This document shows positions 27,601 through 39,480 of a stretch of 64,000 nucleotides of DNA, in pieces; the stretch's first letter is position 1, and the number at the start of each line of letters is the position of its first letter. The DNA lies in assembly GCA_028829895.1 (NCBI GenBank), contig CM054178.1, forward strand, positions 71,462,835 to 71,526,834. Direction: 5' to 3'. A program made the position numbers and the translations under genes. The stretch comes from Sinotaia quadrata. Taxonomy: Eukaryota > Mollusca > Gastropoda > Architaenioglossa > Viviparidae. The notes beneath the pieces are model-generated. The model searched no databases. It worked only from the letters and a program-made list of their open reading frames with translations, and was not told the origin of the DNA.

Positions 27601-28680
27601 GTTCAGTACACAAATATAATGTTTGAAGGATGAATGTGGAATATAATAATTATATACACAACTCTCTCTAAATATGTATGTAGAGTTTTGCTCACCTGTT
27701 TTGTACTTTTTACGCTCTTACACATTTTGTCAATTTACATTTTTCAAGCAATTTTGGGGGTATGTATCTCTTGCCTAGTAATTATACAATTCCAACTTGC
27801 TAAACAAGATGTGTAAATTGCATTTATAAATTTAATTTTACTTTGTATGCTGGACATTTGTTGCTTGAGGTATTGAGAGAATGTATCAATTGTCGTGGCA
27901 AATATTTGTTGATCTTAATTTATTTAAATTTCAAAATGTGAGTAAATAAATGCATTATTTGCTTGCCTGAAATTTGATGTATTTGAAATGAAAGCTTTTT
28001 GAGGAAATACATGTAATAATCTGGACTGTAAAAATTAAAATAAAACATTTTATAGTACCTTATTGTTTTTATTTAAGTTTTGGCGAAAACGTACCAAAAA
28101 TGTTCTTTAATTATGTTGCTGTTTTTTATTAATATATTTTTCTTTGATTTCATTAGCCCTTCAAAATCTGAACATGTTAAACAGCTTATTCTATTTAGTA
28201 TCTAGTGAAAGAAGACATTTAACAGTCATCTCTGAATTCTTCAAAATCCTCCAATGGTTATTATTATTGTGTGAAAATTTAAAAAATTGTAGGCAATATT
28301 TTCGCGAAATTAAAATATGATGCTATATATTTTTTATATTTATATATGGTTGCTGAAAGTAAGATATTGGGCAGTCATACTGTTAAGCAATATAAATTCC
28401 ATGGTAACTTATATTATTAGATGCAAATTAGAAAAGATTTTGATCTTTTGGCAGTTCTCTTTATTGTATAATTCTCTTTATAACACTATGCAAAGTGTTA
28501 TGATATAACCTATAATCTGCCAGCTGACTAACGAATGGTGCCTGTTCCATCTGCCAACCATACCAAAATGGCCTCTCAAATTATCTACTTAGTCAATCAC
28601 AACAAACTGGCTACTCAGATTAAGTCTATTCCATCACCTCAAGCATATAGCAGAGTTTAAAAGTTTAAAACTGATGCCAT
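24652..28680. other. Region downstream of Rab20, no coding gene seen
   Basis: AT-rich, with short open frames that lack motifs or phase-matched neighbours. It could be an extended 3' UTR or plain intergenic DNA. A degenerate repeat occupies part of it (see 26570-27050). Confidence 0.5.
26570..27050. repeat. Degenerate tandem repeat downstream of Rab20
   Basis: Diverged copies of a unit combining TTATGAACTTGCTT, AAATAAAAACAGG, TATTATACTGATCAC and a loose ATCA-rich part recur about every 85-110 bases. The copies are too diverged to give an exact count. Confidence 0.55.
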
Positions 28681-28810
28681 GCAAGGTCCCGCGTATGTCT
28701 GGAATTCTGGAAAAGGTCTGGAATGTAATTTTAGCCTTTCCAGGCCTGGAAGAGGTATTGAAAATCAGTAAAATGTCAAAATAGTCTGGAAAAGGTCTAC
28801 AATTTGAGGG
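28680..28810. repeat. GTCTGGAAAAGG-type interspersed repeat
   Basis: Four copies of a GTCTGGAA core lie within 120 bases. The minus-strand frame through it (28634-29008) has repeated PGK and FQTF-like words, typical of a repeat-derived frame rather than a gene. A matching core in the opposite orientation (TTCCAGACC) occurs twice at about 30692-30725, so the block 28.7-30.7 kb is flanked by loosely inverted copies. Confidence 0.45.
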
Positions 28811-29059
28811 TTTGGTTTTTTGTGTGCCGTTTTCGTTTTGGAGTTTTCTGCATATTAAAAATCGGAAAACAGAACAATGGACTTGCCTTTTTACATTCAG
28901 AGTAATTGCCCTTTCAGATAATGTATGCATTACTGAGAAAATGTGGAAGAGTGCAGCCATTGTAATTTTCATTGAACATATAATTGTATTAGTAGTAAGT
29001 ATACTCAAACCTTGGCCGGGGAGGTCGGATTACATGGAAAAAAAAATCATTTAAAAAAA

Positions 29060-30620
29060 CTTAGAGATGTCGATCTGAAACCAAGAAGAATCCATCCTGA
29101 ATCCGAAAGAGAAACCAAAATTCAAATATCTTCAATACTTCCGGAGATATTCGCATCCCCCACCCCTACCCCCCAAATCGGGATGGCTCTACTTTCGCGC
29201 GTGTACAACGTCATAACTCAGGAACCGTTCGTCTGATTGTAAGCAAATTTGGAAATATTCTACGCGTGCACGACAACGATAAGCCTGAATTATTTCATAA
29301 TTTTCCATTAATAATTTACAGAGATAATTAGCTTCATTAGCGCTACAAATGGAAGTGTCCGTTACCGCCATCTTGCATGACGTCCATTGAGTATTTGTGT
29401 ACATTGTACTAACATTCTCTATCAGCATTCAGTCAACAACAAGAATCCCGACCAACACCCTGAAGTTGACACCACTCTGAACGAGTTTTCAAGGGTGCTT
29501 GAGGCCCCATCCCGAACAACAATTCAAAAGAGGCATCATTTCCTATCGTTGGACATCAATTTTAAATTTGTACATTGCACTAACATTCTCTTGAGAGTAT
29601 TCGAAAGAGGCATCCATTTTTAATCGCTGGACATCAATTGTAAACTTGTACATTCAAAACTGTGCATCTTGCTCGAGGTTAATCAAGGTCACCCGTCTAA
29701 GCATTTTAGCCCCAAATGCTCGAAACACAATTTGAATTGTTTTAAATCTCGGCAATATTGCTCATGGGGCTATGAACGAATAAACAATAATAACGTGTGT
29801 TAAGCACGATTCTGAAGTATGTTTTTAAAACTTTACAATACTTTAGGAAATATTTGCATATTTATTTTTTTAAAATAACACTCATTTCAAAAATTTACTA
29901 ATTGACATTATTTAATTCTGTAAACTGAGAAATATATTTATAATAACGCCATCCACACCTGTCTAGAACTTTGGGATAGCTTAGAAAACAAAACAGTTAT
30001 ATCATCAACAAATATACACATACCAGCGAAGGAAATACACTTATTTTTGTGAAAGTTCCCACCATTTAATTCGTATTTAAATATCTACGCATCATTAAGA
30101 GATATATATGTTTTACCCACCCCAAAAATCTGGATGTGAAAATTTTTATACGTCATAACTCAACTTGGGAACCGTTTGTCGAATTGTAGGTATTTTGTAG
30201 GCATACTCATCCTTTACACGCTTGAATTATTTGTTAATTATTACTTCCGAAGATAATTAGCTTCATTAGCGCGAAAATAGATTCCCCACCCCCTCCCATT
30301 ACCGCCATCTTCAGTGACGTCGCTCATAATTATACTATTATACTTTCACTCTCTAAAAAAAAGATCTCAAAACAAAAAAAAATTTCCGCTCTTCCAACAG
30401 GAAAAGCAAAATTGTTAAAATTGTGCTTACTGATCAAGGTCACCTATTTCCGCATTTTGCCGAGAAATGCAAAAATATACAGTCAAACTTTTTAAAATTG
30501 CGGCAATGTTACACCATGGCCCATTGAACAAATAAACTATAATCTGGTGCTCTGAGCACGATATCGAAGTTAGTTTTTAAAAAATATCTTAATTTTTCAG
30601 TTCAGCTTTAAAATTTACTA
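29060..30620. repeat. Diverged tandem duplication of a unit of about 0.75-0.95 kb
   Basis: Conserved blocks appear twice in the same order: TCATAACTCA near 29211 and 30153, AGATAATTAGCTTCATTAGC near 29319 and 30250, TTACCGCCATCTT near 29362 and 30299, ATCAAGGTCACC near 29682 and 30433, then AGCACGAT and GTTTTTAAAA. The first copy has about 190 extra bases, explained by an internal duplication of roughly 77 bp (29527 and 29603). No protein, tRNA-like head or terminal repeat is recognised; it may be a non-autonomous mobile element. Confidence 0.75.
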
Positions 30621-32082
30621 GAATTTATAATTTACTGTGCTTGTCAACTAATTCATTTTCACAGGGTTTCCTGCCACAAGTTTAAAATGATTTTCCAGAC
30701 CAAATTTTTAAAGTTCCAGACCTATACTGTGAACAGCGATTAGCAATGCACTAAATGCTGAAAAATAATTATAACCAAGATTCTGATGATACAACTAATA
30801 TTTGAATTTTAAAAGACATTAAAAGTAATTTTTAAAACAATAACCACAAGCAAAATCTTAACATGAACTTTCCTTAGACAAACAGCACCTAAATTAAAAG
30901 TCACAAATTAATATCACACCTAATATGTGTTTAAAAAAAGATGTGTAAATTTAAAATGAAACTAAGTTCATACAAATACAAAAGTCAATGAAAATGAATT
31001 AGTTGACAAGCCTAAAATGGATGTCGAGAGTTGGATGGAACAATCTACATCTGCACTACTTTCATCTCGCTGCGGGCCTTGTAAATGCCTTGGCGTGTAA
31101 GGCTCTCCTGAGCACTGCTTTGGAAACTAGCGCTCTAGATTCTGCATTGTTATTGATAAAAATTTTGTTTGTACATTAATGCAGAGTCAAAATTTGCTGA
31201 TCATTTATTTCACCATTAAGTTTGTTTTTTTAATGACTGTATCTTCTCTTACTTCTATAACCTTTACTGACTACTCGTTTGCAACATGACATCATCCATA
31301 ATTGAGTGCCCAACTACAGACTTCTACCCAATTTTATTAACAAACAAGGACAAATTTGCCATTAACTTGTAATTTTGCTGTCTACTTCTATTGAGAAATA
31401 TTCTTGTCCTGTGAACGTAACTGATACAATTTTCACCGTAGGAAGTTTGTTTTTCACCCTCATAGCATTTTTCTTTTCGCAAATAAAATAATAGTATACA
31501 TTAGGCTACATTTATTATCACCTTTGCAGTGTTGATCTTCACAAATTTGTTGGAATAGCAGTGGGTTTTAAGTAAATTTTTACATTTAAAAAATTGCTTT
31601 TTTTTTTGTTGCTGTTTGTTTCCATGGCCGTTTAATGCGAAACACCTGTAGTTTTTTCTTATTATATAGTATATTTTTACTAGAATCGTGCTCTAACATT
31701 TATTTTGTTGTAATCCCTGATTGTGACTTTCCATATATCTTTCTGGGGTGGAAAAAAGTTCATTAATACTAGGAATTTGTTTTGAAGTAAATTAAAGTTC
31801 TCACTATAGCTTGAAAAAACAATTTCCGTCAGCATAAATAAAAAGAATAAATCATTCAGTTTATTTCTGAGTGTACATAAATAAACTGTATCAATCATTC
31901 ACGGTACTTTGAAACTACAGCTAGTGATACAATAATACTGCAATGATTTGGGGGTGGGGGGCAATTATCATAACTCATAGAGATTTGGATGCCCTATTAG
32001 CAATATTTAATTATCAGCCTCACATGTACACTTCATGAAAGCAGAGAGAGAATTAAAGACAAGATGACAAGCTGTAAACCTC

Positions 32083-32252
32083 CAATAAATTCTCGGCTAT
32101 ATTCTGACTGTTACAACAAACAACAATAAATTCTCAGCTAGATTCTGACTGTCACAAACACACAACAATAAATTCTCGGCTATATTCTGACTGTTACAAC
32201 AAACAACATAAATTCTCAGCTAGATTCTGACTGTTACAACAAACAACAATAA
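32083..32252. repeat. Tandem repeat, about 50-bp unit, four copies
   Basis: Each copy has AATAAATTCTCGGCTATATT (or CAGCTAGATT) followed by CTGACTGTTACAACAAACAA. Copies alternate between the CGGCTA and CAGCTA versions, so the present array probably grew by duplicating a two-unit block. Confidence 0.93.
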
Positions 32253-32427
32253 AAGTTGCGTATCACAAACAGTATGTGGTGTTAGTCATTTTTAAGTAAA
32301 TTGTATTTACTTGATGTAATCAATGGAAATGATTAACTAGATTAAACTAAGGACATGTGAGGCAGGAATATCTACTACTGGCAAATTCTGGTTTATCAAA
32401 AAAGTTTTAAGCTCTATTCTGTATGTA

Positions 32428-32540
32428 AATCAGAATTTGCATATGCATCATCTGTATGTAAGTCAGAATTTGCATATACATCATGTGTGGGTGTGAGTGT
32501 GTAAGTCAGAATTTGCATATACATCATCCGTATGTATATT
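32428..32540. repeat. Short tandem repeat with GTCAGAATTTGCATATACAT
   Basis: Three copies of a unit of about 35-45 bp with this core plus CATC and GTATGTA. The middle copy has an extra GT-rich insertion. Confidence 0.88.
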
Positions 32541-33936
32541 AGCCCGAGTGAACGAGATGACATAAAATGGCACCCTATCTCAGTGATGCCAAGTGGCAAA
32601 TGTCTGCATTCATCTACATCAGAACTAGTTAATTGTGGTTCCTAAGTATGGAACGGATGTAGTAAGTCGGAATTTGGGCCTTAGCTCCACCCTCGATAAT
32701 CCCACAATGTCATTTGCGAACTTAGAAAGTATGTAAACTAGCGATATTTTGTCATTAAAAAATCGTGATTTTCTACTTAAAAAAAAAAAAAAAAAAGAAT
32801 TAGTTACTGGCAATCAATTCGACTTGCGTTGAAGTTTAGTCGCGAATGCCGAGAACATAGAATACCAATTATAATGTACGTATACATTTTGAATACGTGC
32901 CATGTGGAGGCGAGAGGCATTACATAGAGACATATTCGACGCATAGATATCCACTCTGTTTTGTGTGTCCTGTCAACTGCATCGAAGTTGCAGCAATGTT
33001 GGGATCAGGTCTGTAGAGTCTGAATAGAGAGTCGGTTGTTCTTTAGGGTCAGAGTCGGTAAAAATGTCCCGACTCAAAATTTGACCAGACTTAAGGCTAA
33101 TGCATATCCAAATTTGAACATGAGGGATAAAAAAAAAAACTTTAAAAAAATGAAATGACATCAACGATTTAAATTTTACTAATTTTTAATTATTACAATT
33201 CTGAATAATTGGAGTCAATGTATATATATTTTTTTATTTCGGAACTGTTAGTGGTGAATATAGAGTTAAATTTTTTTAAAATTTATTAAAATATTATTAT
33301 TGGCAATAAATAATTACAGATTTTTAGTAACTTTTGAATTAAAACTTATATATTTATGCTTATTAAATTGCCTAGCTTACCTCTAAAACTTTAATTTAAA
33401 AATTGTTTTTGTTTTCTTATATAAATATCTGAGAAAAACTCTCACTCCTGCATTTTTTTTTTATTCACTACTTTTAACATCCACTTCCAGCACAAGGGAC
33501 ACAAGTAATTTGTTTACAGTCGTTGTAAGAAGGATAACTCTTAGGTTTTGATCACTGTTGTTTATCTTGAAAGTTATTGTTAACTTAGGGGGGGGGGGTG
33601 CTTCCGGCTTCCGTGTAACTTAAAAGTGGCAAGCTGCATTACGTTAAATACGTTGTGATTTTTTTCGAAATTTGAATCTTTCCACTGATCTCTAGAGTCT
33701 AGACTCTAGAAGCTTGCTACCGGTCGGTAAAGATAATAATGTCTCGATTTGCCTAGAAATAAGAGTAACCTTTTCTTGTCTGAATGGCGCTCGATTTTTA
33801 TTTTGAAAAAGCTTATATATTTATAATCTAAGTTAAACATTAAAAATACTGACATAATAAATAGCTTTAGTAAGTAAGCTATAAAGGTACATACGTGTAC
33901 AATCTTTAATTGTAAGTTTAAAAGAACTTGCAGACA

Positions 33937-36900
33937 ATGCCAGAATTTCATATATTGCAATGTTTTTCTTGCCACACGTTTCACGTACATCAGGAAGGCA
34001 AGTCCAAGAAATGGATATGTAAACTTTGTGGCGAGAAACAATCAATAATAAAGGTGCGAAATATCAAGTAAAGAATTTAATATGGTATCGAGCATTAGTT
34101 TTAATAATCTAAAGTAGAAAAGTAAAATAAATTACCAATACAAATTAAAATAAATGTTACACAGTTACCTCCAAGATGAACGTAGTCTTCTCTGTTATTA
34201 TTCAAGCATAGGCTATATAAATCACAATTGTTGCAAACTTAACCATTTATTAAATCAGTCGACAGGAGGGCGGTACCACCATGCACTATGTGAGACCCTT
34301 CTGTTCTTAGTTTACATAAATCATGACAAATTTATTACCTGTCAAAAAACAGTAGAGCTAATTTATTTGCTGGTGCAGCTTCAGAACAGTCATTTTAAAA
34401 AAAAATTGGAAAAAACTGCCTGATTGTCTTAAGGAATGAGAAAAATAATGTTGCATTGAATTTCACCACTCCCACTGCCTCAGTGCCAGTTCTTGAGTCA
34501 CCAAAAAAAGAAAAACACTTTCAAACCAATAGAACTAACCAATAGCTTAAAACCCTTAATGCTACAGACCTCTAAGTCTAAGTCTGTCATGGAATGAATG
34601 CACTAAATTAATTCAGAAGGCATTTACATATCATTGTTTTTTTAAATTATGCTTAACTTGAACTTCTGAAGCTACAACATTAAGGAATTTCTCTATTAAA
34701 GTATTATTCTTATGTCTGACCACATATTGTAATTTGTATACTGTAGTTTAGTTTAGGACCACTTTGCAGCCTAAAACATAAAAAAAAACTTGAAACTAGA
34801 ATGGAAAGCGGCTTGAGTTGTTGCAGGAGAATCATTTTGAAAACAAGAATGGCACACCACCAGGACTCAAGTATGAGCCCTTAGTTGGAAGTAGAGCTAA
34901 GGTCATTTCTATGTATAAAGCAACTATAACAAACTGACTGACATCTCTGTAAAACACCTCCCAAGATAATATACAGTTTTCTCAGTTATATTTCAGAACT
35001 GACACAGAAACAGCTTCTTTAGCAAAAGAACTCAAAACTCTGGAATACTTTACCTGCTGACACATAACATTCCCCATCTCTGTTGTCATTTAGGAGTGTC
35101 CCAAGCCAAATCATCTTGTGGTGTCACTGTTAATGTGTATATTATAATTACTAAATTAGATGATTAAATAGCTGTCACCAGATTTAATTTTGACATCTCA
35201 TGTTGCTGATTCTATATCCAATGACATTGAAAATCTCTGCTACATTAAGTCAAGAGTACTAACAACCAATACTAGAGCAACACTGCTCCTTTAACACAAT
35301 AAAACGAGACAATAATTTTTGGGGGGTTATATGCATTACTGCACTACAGTTACTGGATATTTTACTGGAATCATAATAGAGCAAGTTTATTGCTTGTGGC
35401 AGTTCATGCATAAAAATTCATAACTTTACATTTAAATCATAGGAAGAATAGTTTAAAATGTATATGCAGTACCCAAACAATGGTAAAGAAAGCCATCTAC
35501 TCATATTAATGCAATTGGGAATGTATTAATTGAAACTGTATTAATTATTTTGTAATTCTGAAGTAAATTTCTCATTTGAATAGGTTTTTGGAAGAGGATT
35601 GGCCAGAGACTGCCGAGAAAATGTTCAAAAACTAAATAAACTCAGACAAGCTCTGCTGAAAGATGAGATTTTTGCTAAACATGATTTTGCTGACAATGAC
35701 TCTAACAGTGAACAACATGGCTTCTCTTGGGTTAGCAGTGAGAAACAACAGCATTTATCTTGTAATGTCAACTTGAAACAAGAAGTTAATCCTCCTTGTG
35801 GGATACGTCAACAAGGGGTAATTATTAAAAGTTAAGTTTAGGAATTATGCTTATAACATGACTTAATTTTTCACTGAAAAGATTTTAATTGAATTTGTAA
35901 TAAAATTGCCTTAATTACTAAATTAGTAGAGACTGAAACTTATTGTTCGATTATTTTCAGTATTATTGAAAGTTATTTGTTATGTAAATTCATTATGCAT
36001 TTTTCTTTATGAACAGACTTAAGATTTTAGTTCTGATACCAGTGGTTGGATTTTACTTAATAGGAGTGATTGTTCATTTTTTGTTGGTGGTATATACATA
36101 TCAATTATCATACCCAGATCTCCCTCCCTTTGCAGCCTAGGATCAGCCAAAGCACACTTAATTTAGATTGGACACTTTTTTTAAAAAAAGAGAGAGACAG
36201 ATAAATTTATAACAGAATAATGGCTTGCTCTTTTAAATCACTAATATTCTTTGCTTAGTTCATTTATTACTATTACTTTAAATCTAAAATCTTAATTTGT
36301 ACTTTTAAAATATTTTATCCTTATTATTGATATTATGGTATTTCATTTATTTGTTGATATTTCATGGATATTGTTTCATTTTTTCTTTTTGTTCTTTTTG
36401 CTGACTGTGCATTGTCACAATTCTTCCTCCTGTGCACTGAGTGCTAGCAATTTTTATATGATAGTTTCAAGTTTGGGCAAACAGCAATATGTTGATTGTT
36501 TTACTGATTACTGTGCCTTTCTTTCTTGATATTTGAAATGCCCAGAGTAATGATGCCTTTTTATAAATGGTTTATGATGGACTATGCAATGATTTCCATG
36601 TCTAGTATGTGAGACTAAAAAAATAAAAAATACTGCTACATTGACTTCATATTGGTCCAAAATATTAAAGAGTGATTTTACTTTATACTACTGTATCAGT
36701 GTATGTCATGAATACTTTTCTTTTCTCTAGACAAGAAGCAAGTGGACTAATTTCTTGGACCCAGTTGAATACAAAGAGCAAGAGAATGCCCAAATGGATG
36801 AGAGTTCCCAAAATTCAGGTCAGGTTTATACAACTGACCGCCAGCATTTTAACATTGTTAAATCTAAATTGAAAAGGTTAGCAGCATTAAATTTAATAAA

Positions 36901-38152
36901 TTATTTTCAAGCTTTAAAATAAATTATTATAAAATTTATTTATTTTAGCAATAGAATTTTTATTTTCTAAATCATATTCTGTCAGCTCAGAATTAGAATG
37001 AATTGAATAAACAGATTTATCTGAACAAAATAATATTGAATTCATCTTAGTTGTCTGTTGAATTTGACCAAACTGTATTTTCATTCCTATTAGGTGGTTT
37101 ATCTTCGTCTTTGAAGTGAATTTAAAAAAATATTATTAATTAAAAATTTTCTTTTAAAAAAATAAAAATTAATGAGAAGACAAATCTGATCATTGACCTA
37201 ACTGACATTCTTACTAGATATTGCGTATACAATATTACAGGTGCATTAAATTTAATTTGTCTCTCTATTTTTTGTTTACATATAAGCTGGAAGACATGCT
37301 TCTTTTATTCTCAATTTATTATCTTGTAAATGTTAGTTGGGTACTTACATTATTCTGATAATAAGTAATGATGTCATATCCTAATAACAACAACGTTTGG
37401 AAAGCAATTTTTTTTTTAAAGTAATGTTGATTTTGTTTGATTGTATTTTCTCAAGGGCACGAATTGAGAGTGCAGTCAAGAATAGCAACAAGCAATCTCT
37501 TTCAACATTTCAGTGGAACAGACGAGGATCAATGCTTAAGCATCATACACAAACTCTAGGATCATTTCTTGAATTATTTCCACAAAATCAAAAGAAGTAT
37601 GAAAAACCAATAGATCAGAATCATGGTTGTACTGTGAAATTTAATGATGCCTCCAGTCCCAGTCAGAACCTCTCTCTCGAGCTGCAGGAATACACTTCAC
37701 CATCACTCTCTCAGTCAAACTTTAAAACTGCTGAATCATCAACAACTACCCCTGTAAATTCAAAGTGTGCTGATCACTCCCAAGATAAAATTTCTTGCTA
37801 CCAAGTCACTGGATCGCTTGCCCAAAGCTACAGGATAGTCCCGGGTCAGACATATTCTAAAATACAGTCTTGTGATATATACGAAAATGCTCAGGATATG
37901 CATCACACCACTTCCATGGTTTTACAATCACCACTGCAAACATGTGCATCTGTTATTCCCCACAAAAGTCCTGAATCATCTGATAAAAATGTTGCATCGC
38001 CACTTCGGAAAATACCAAGAAAAACTTCTGCAAACACAGGTTTTGCAGCATTTGCCACATCCAAATGGGCCACATTTGTAGACGAGGATGAAAGTACTGG
38101 AGATGATAGTGGTGGGAAAGAAAGTGATGGTGACAGTTATTTTCATCTTTGA
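33937..38152 (+). CDS. MRNIP: MRNIP-like MRN-complex-interacting protein, four exons
   Basis: Exons 33937-34053, 35584-35817, 36731-36876 and 37456-38152 join in phase to 397 residues plus stop. The N-terminus has paired CxxC motifs (Cys9/12 and Cys28/31) flanking KKWICKLCGEKQS, matching the remembered MRNIP zinc-ribbon-like start. Exon 2 opens with RGLARDCRENVQKLN, the most conserved MRNIP block. Exon 3 has SKWTNFLD and the C-terminus SKWATFVDEDE (from about residue 368) with an acidic Ser/Gly/Asp tail, both known MRNIP features. The middle is Ser/Thr/Gln-rich and probably disordered. In vertebrates MRNIP binds MRE11-RAD50-NBS1, helps ATM signalling and protects stalled forks; here that role is inferred. 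The human protein is about 343 residues. A TTG-initiated frame at 35599 is only exon 2, not a start. Confidence 0.92.
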
Positions 38153-38191
38153 GCTGGGTAGTCATGCTCGTAATTATATTAATTTGAATGT

Positions 38192-38226
38192 AATAAATAT
38201 ATTTTAAAAAAACAACCCAAAATAAA
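38192..38226 (+). terminator. MRNIP: Polyadenylation signals of MRNIP
   Basis: AATAAA at 38192-38197, 40 bases after the stop, with a second AATAAA at 38221-38226. The first is in the usual place for a short 3' UTR. Confidence 0.55.
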
Positions 38227-38229
38227 CCT

Positions 38230-39480
38230 TTCCCACAAATATCGGGGGAGAGATTACTTTTTCAACATTGGCATCCAATTCCATCTATCACAACAAACCT
38301 CATAAGCTCAAGATTTAAAAGAATGGAAAGTAGCAATTTTTCATGTTGGTGCTTTCTTTATGATTATTTTTATTTTAAATGTCACGAAATTAATGTTAGT
38401 TACATAGTTATTTTTTTCTACTTTAAAAAAAAGAATCTATTTGAAAGAAGAGATTTAGTTCTTGTAAACTAAATTTTCATTTGTGAATTGCATAAGCAAT
38501 TTTTCTAGAATTTTGTTTTTCCAACTGCTTATAGTTTTCTATTGTCTAGGACAAGTAGAAAATCATTTACTGCTCTTACTTACCTTACGCCTTTGTACAC
38601 ATGCACACAGAGTTGCATTTACCTCACACACATTGCTCACACATACTCATACATATATATATAATACACAAACTGGTTCATTGAATTGTTTATAATATTT
38701 ATTTAATTAATTCTTGCCGATGAATGGTTAATGAATCTTCCATGCAAAGTTTTGTTGAAGATAGTTTGTGTGTTTAACATAAAAATGTCTGATATGATAG
38801 AGTTTTCATATTGTTTATAAATCACTGTGAAAAAAATCACATGATTAAATGATTCTTTAAAAATTGTCTTATAATTTAAACTTGTAATTTGTTTTTATTT
38901 GGTAAATGGTCTTAGTAGTAATCTAACATCACTTCAAGATTTACAGAGGATTAGACAAAGGGCACATTCTTTTTCTGCCATTAGATGTAATAAAAACAGT
39001 TAGAAATTTTCTTATTATATATTTTATATTTCTTATTTTGAAAAAACAACAAATTATTTGTAATCTTTCCTAAAATGCCTCAGTTACCTGATTTGGTTTT
39101 TAAAAAAAATCGATTCTCAATTTATGACATCAGTGGAATATTTTAAGTTATTGTGTTATAATTATCTGCAGTATGCAATTAATAGCTTGGACAAAATTTA
39201 ACAAACTGCAGGATTCAGGTTCCAAAGATCACTTAAATTCCCAATAACTTAATAACACCTTTAAGGCAGAAGCAGGAAAAAATTGATTTCACTCCATGGC
39301 AATAATGTGATTTTGTGGGTGTGAAACACACAGATCCACAAAGAGTATCTTTTTTATTTCAAAAGCATTTGCTGTAAAAATGAAGCCCATATGAAGGTTT
39401 GGATTTTACTGCCACTTGTCAAATATCATTGCTAGTGTTCTTACATTTTTATAATTTTATATTATTTTAAAAAATATTTC
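38230..39480. other. Intergenic, nothing supported
   Basis: AT-rich DNA between the MRNIP 3' end and the large tandem array. Short frames only, and no exon signals or RNA genes seen. Confidence 0.55.

Noticed and set aside
28634..29008. 124-residue minus-strand frame
   Set aside because: It runs through the GTCTGGAA repeat; similar repeat-derived frames are common and there is no domain or phase-matched exon.
31020..31100. Short ATG frame (MDVESWMEQSTSALL) ending after CGPCKCLGV
   Set aside because: It has good start context and exon-like base composition, but only about 26 codons, no recognised family and no phase-matched downstream exon that I could find.
33706..34045. Minus-strand frames overlapping MRNIP exon 1
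   Set aside because: They are antisense shadows; the plus strand encodes the conserved CxxC start of MRNIP.
35599..35835. Independent small gene
   Set aside because: It starts at TTG and is simply exon 2 of MRNIP read through its donor; the upstream codons and the exon-1 phase fit.
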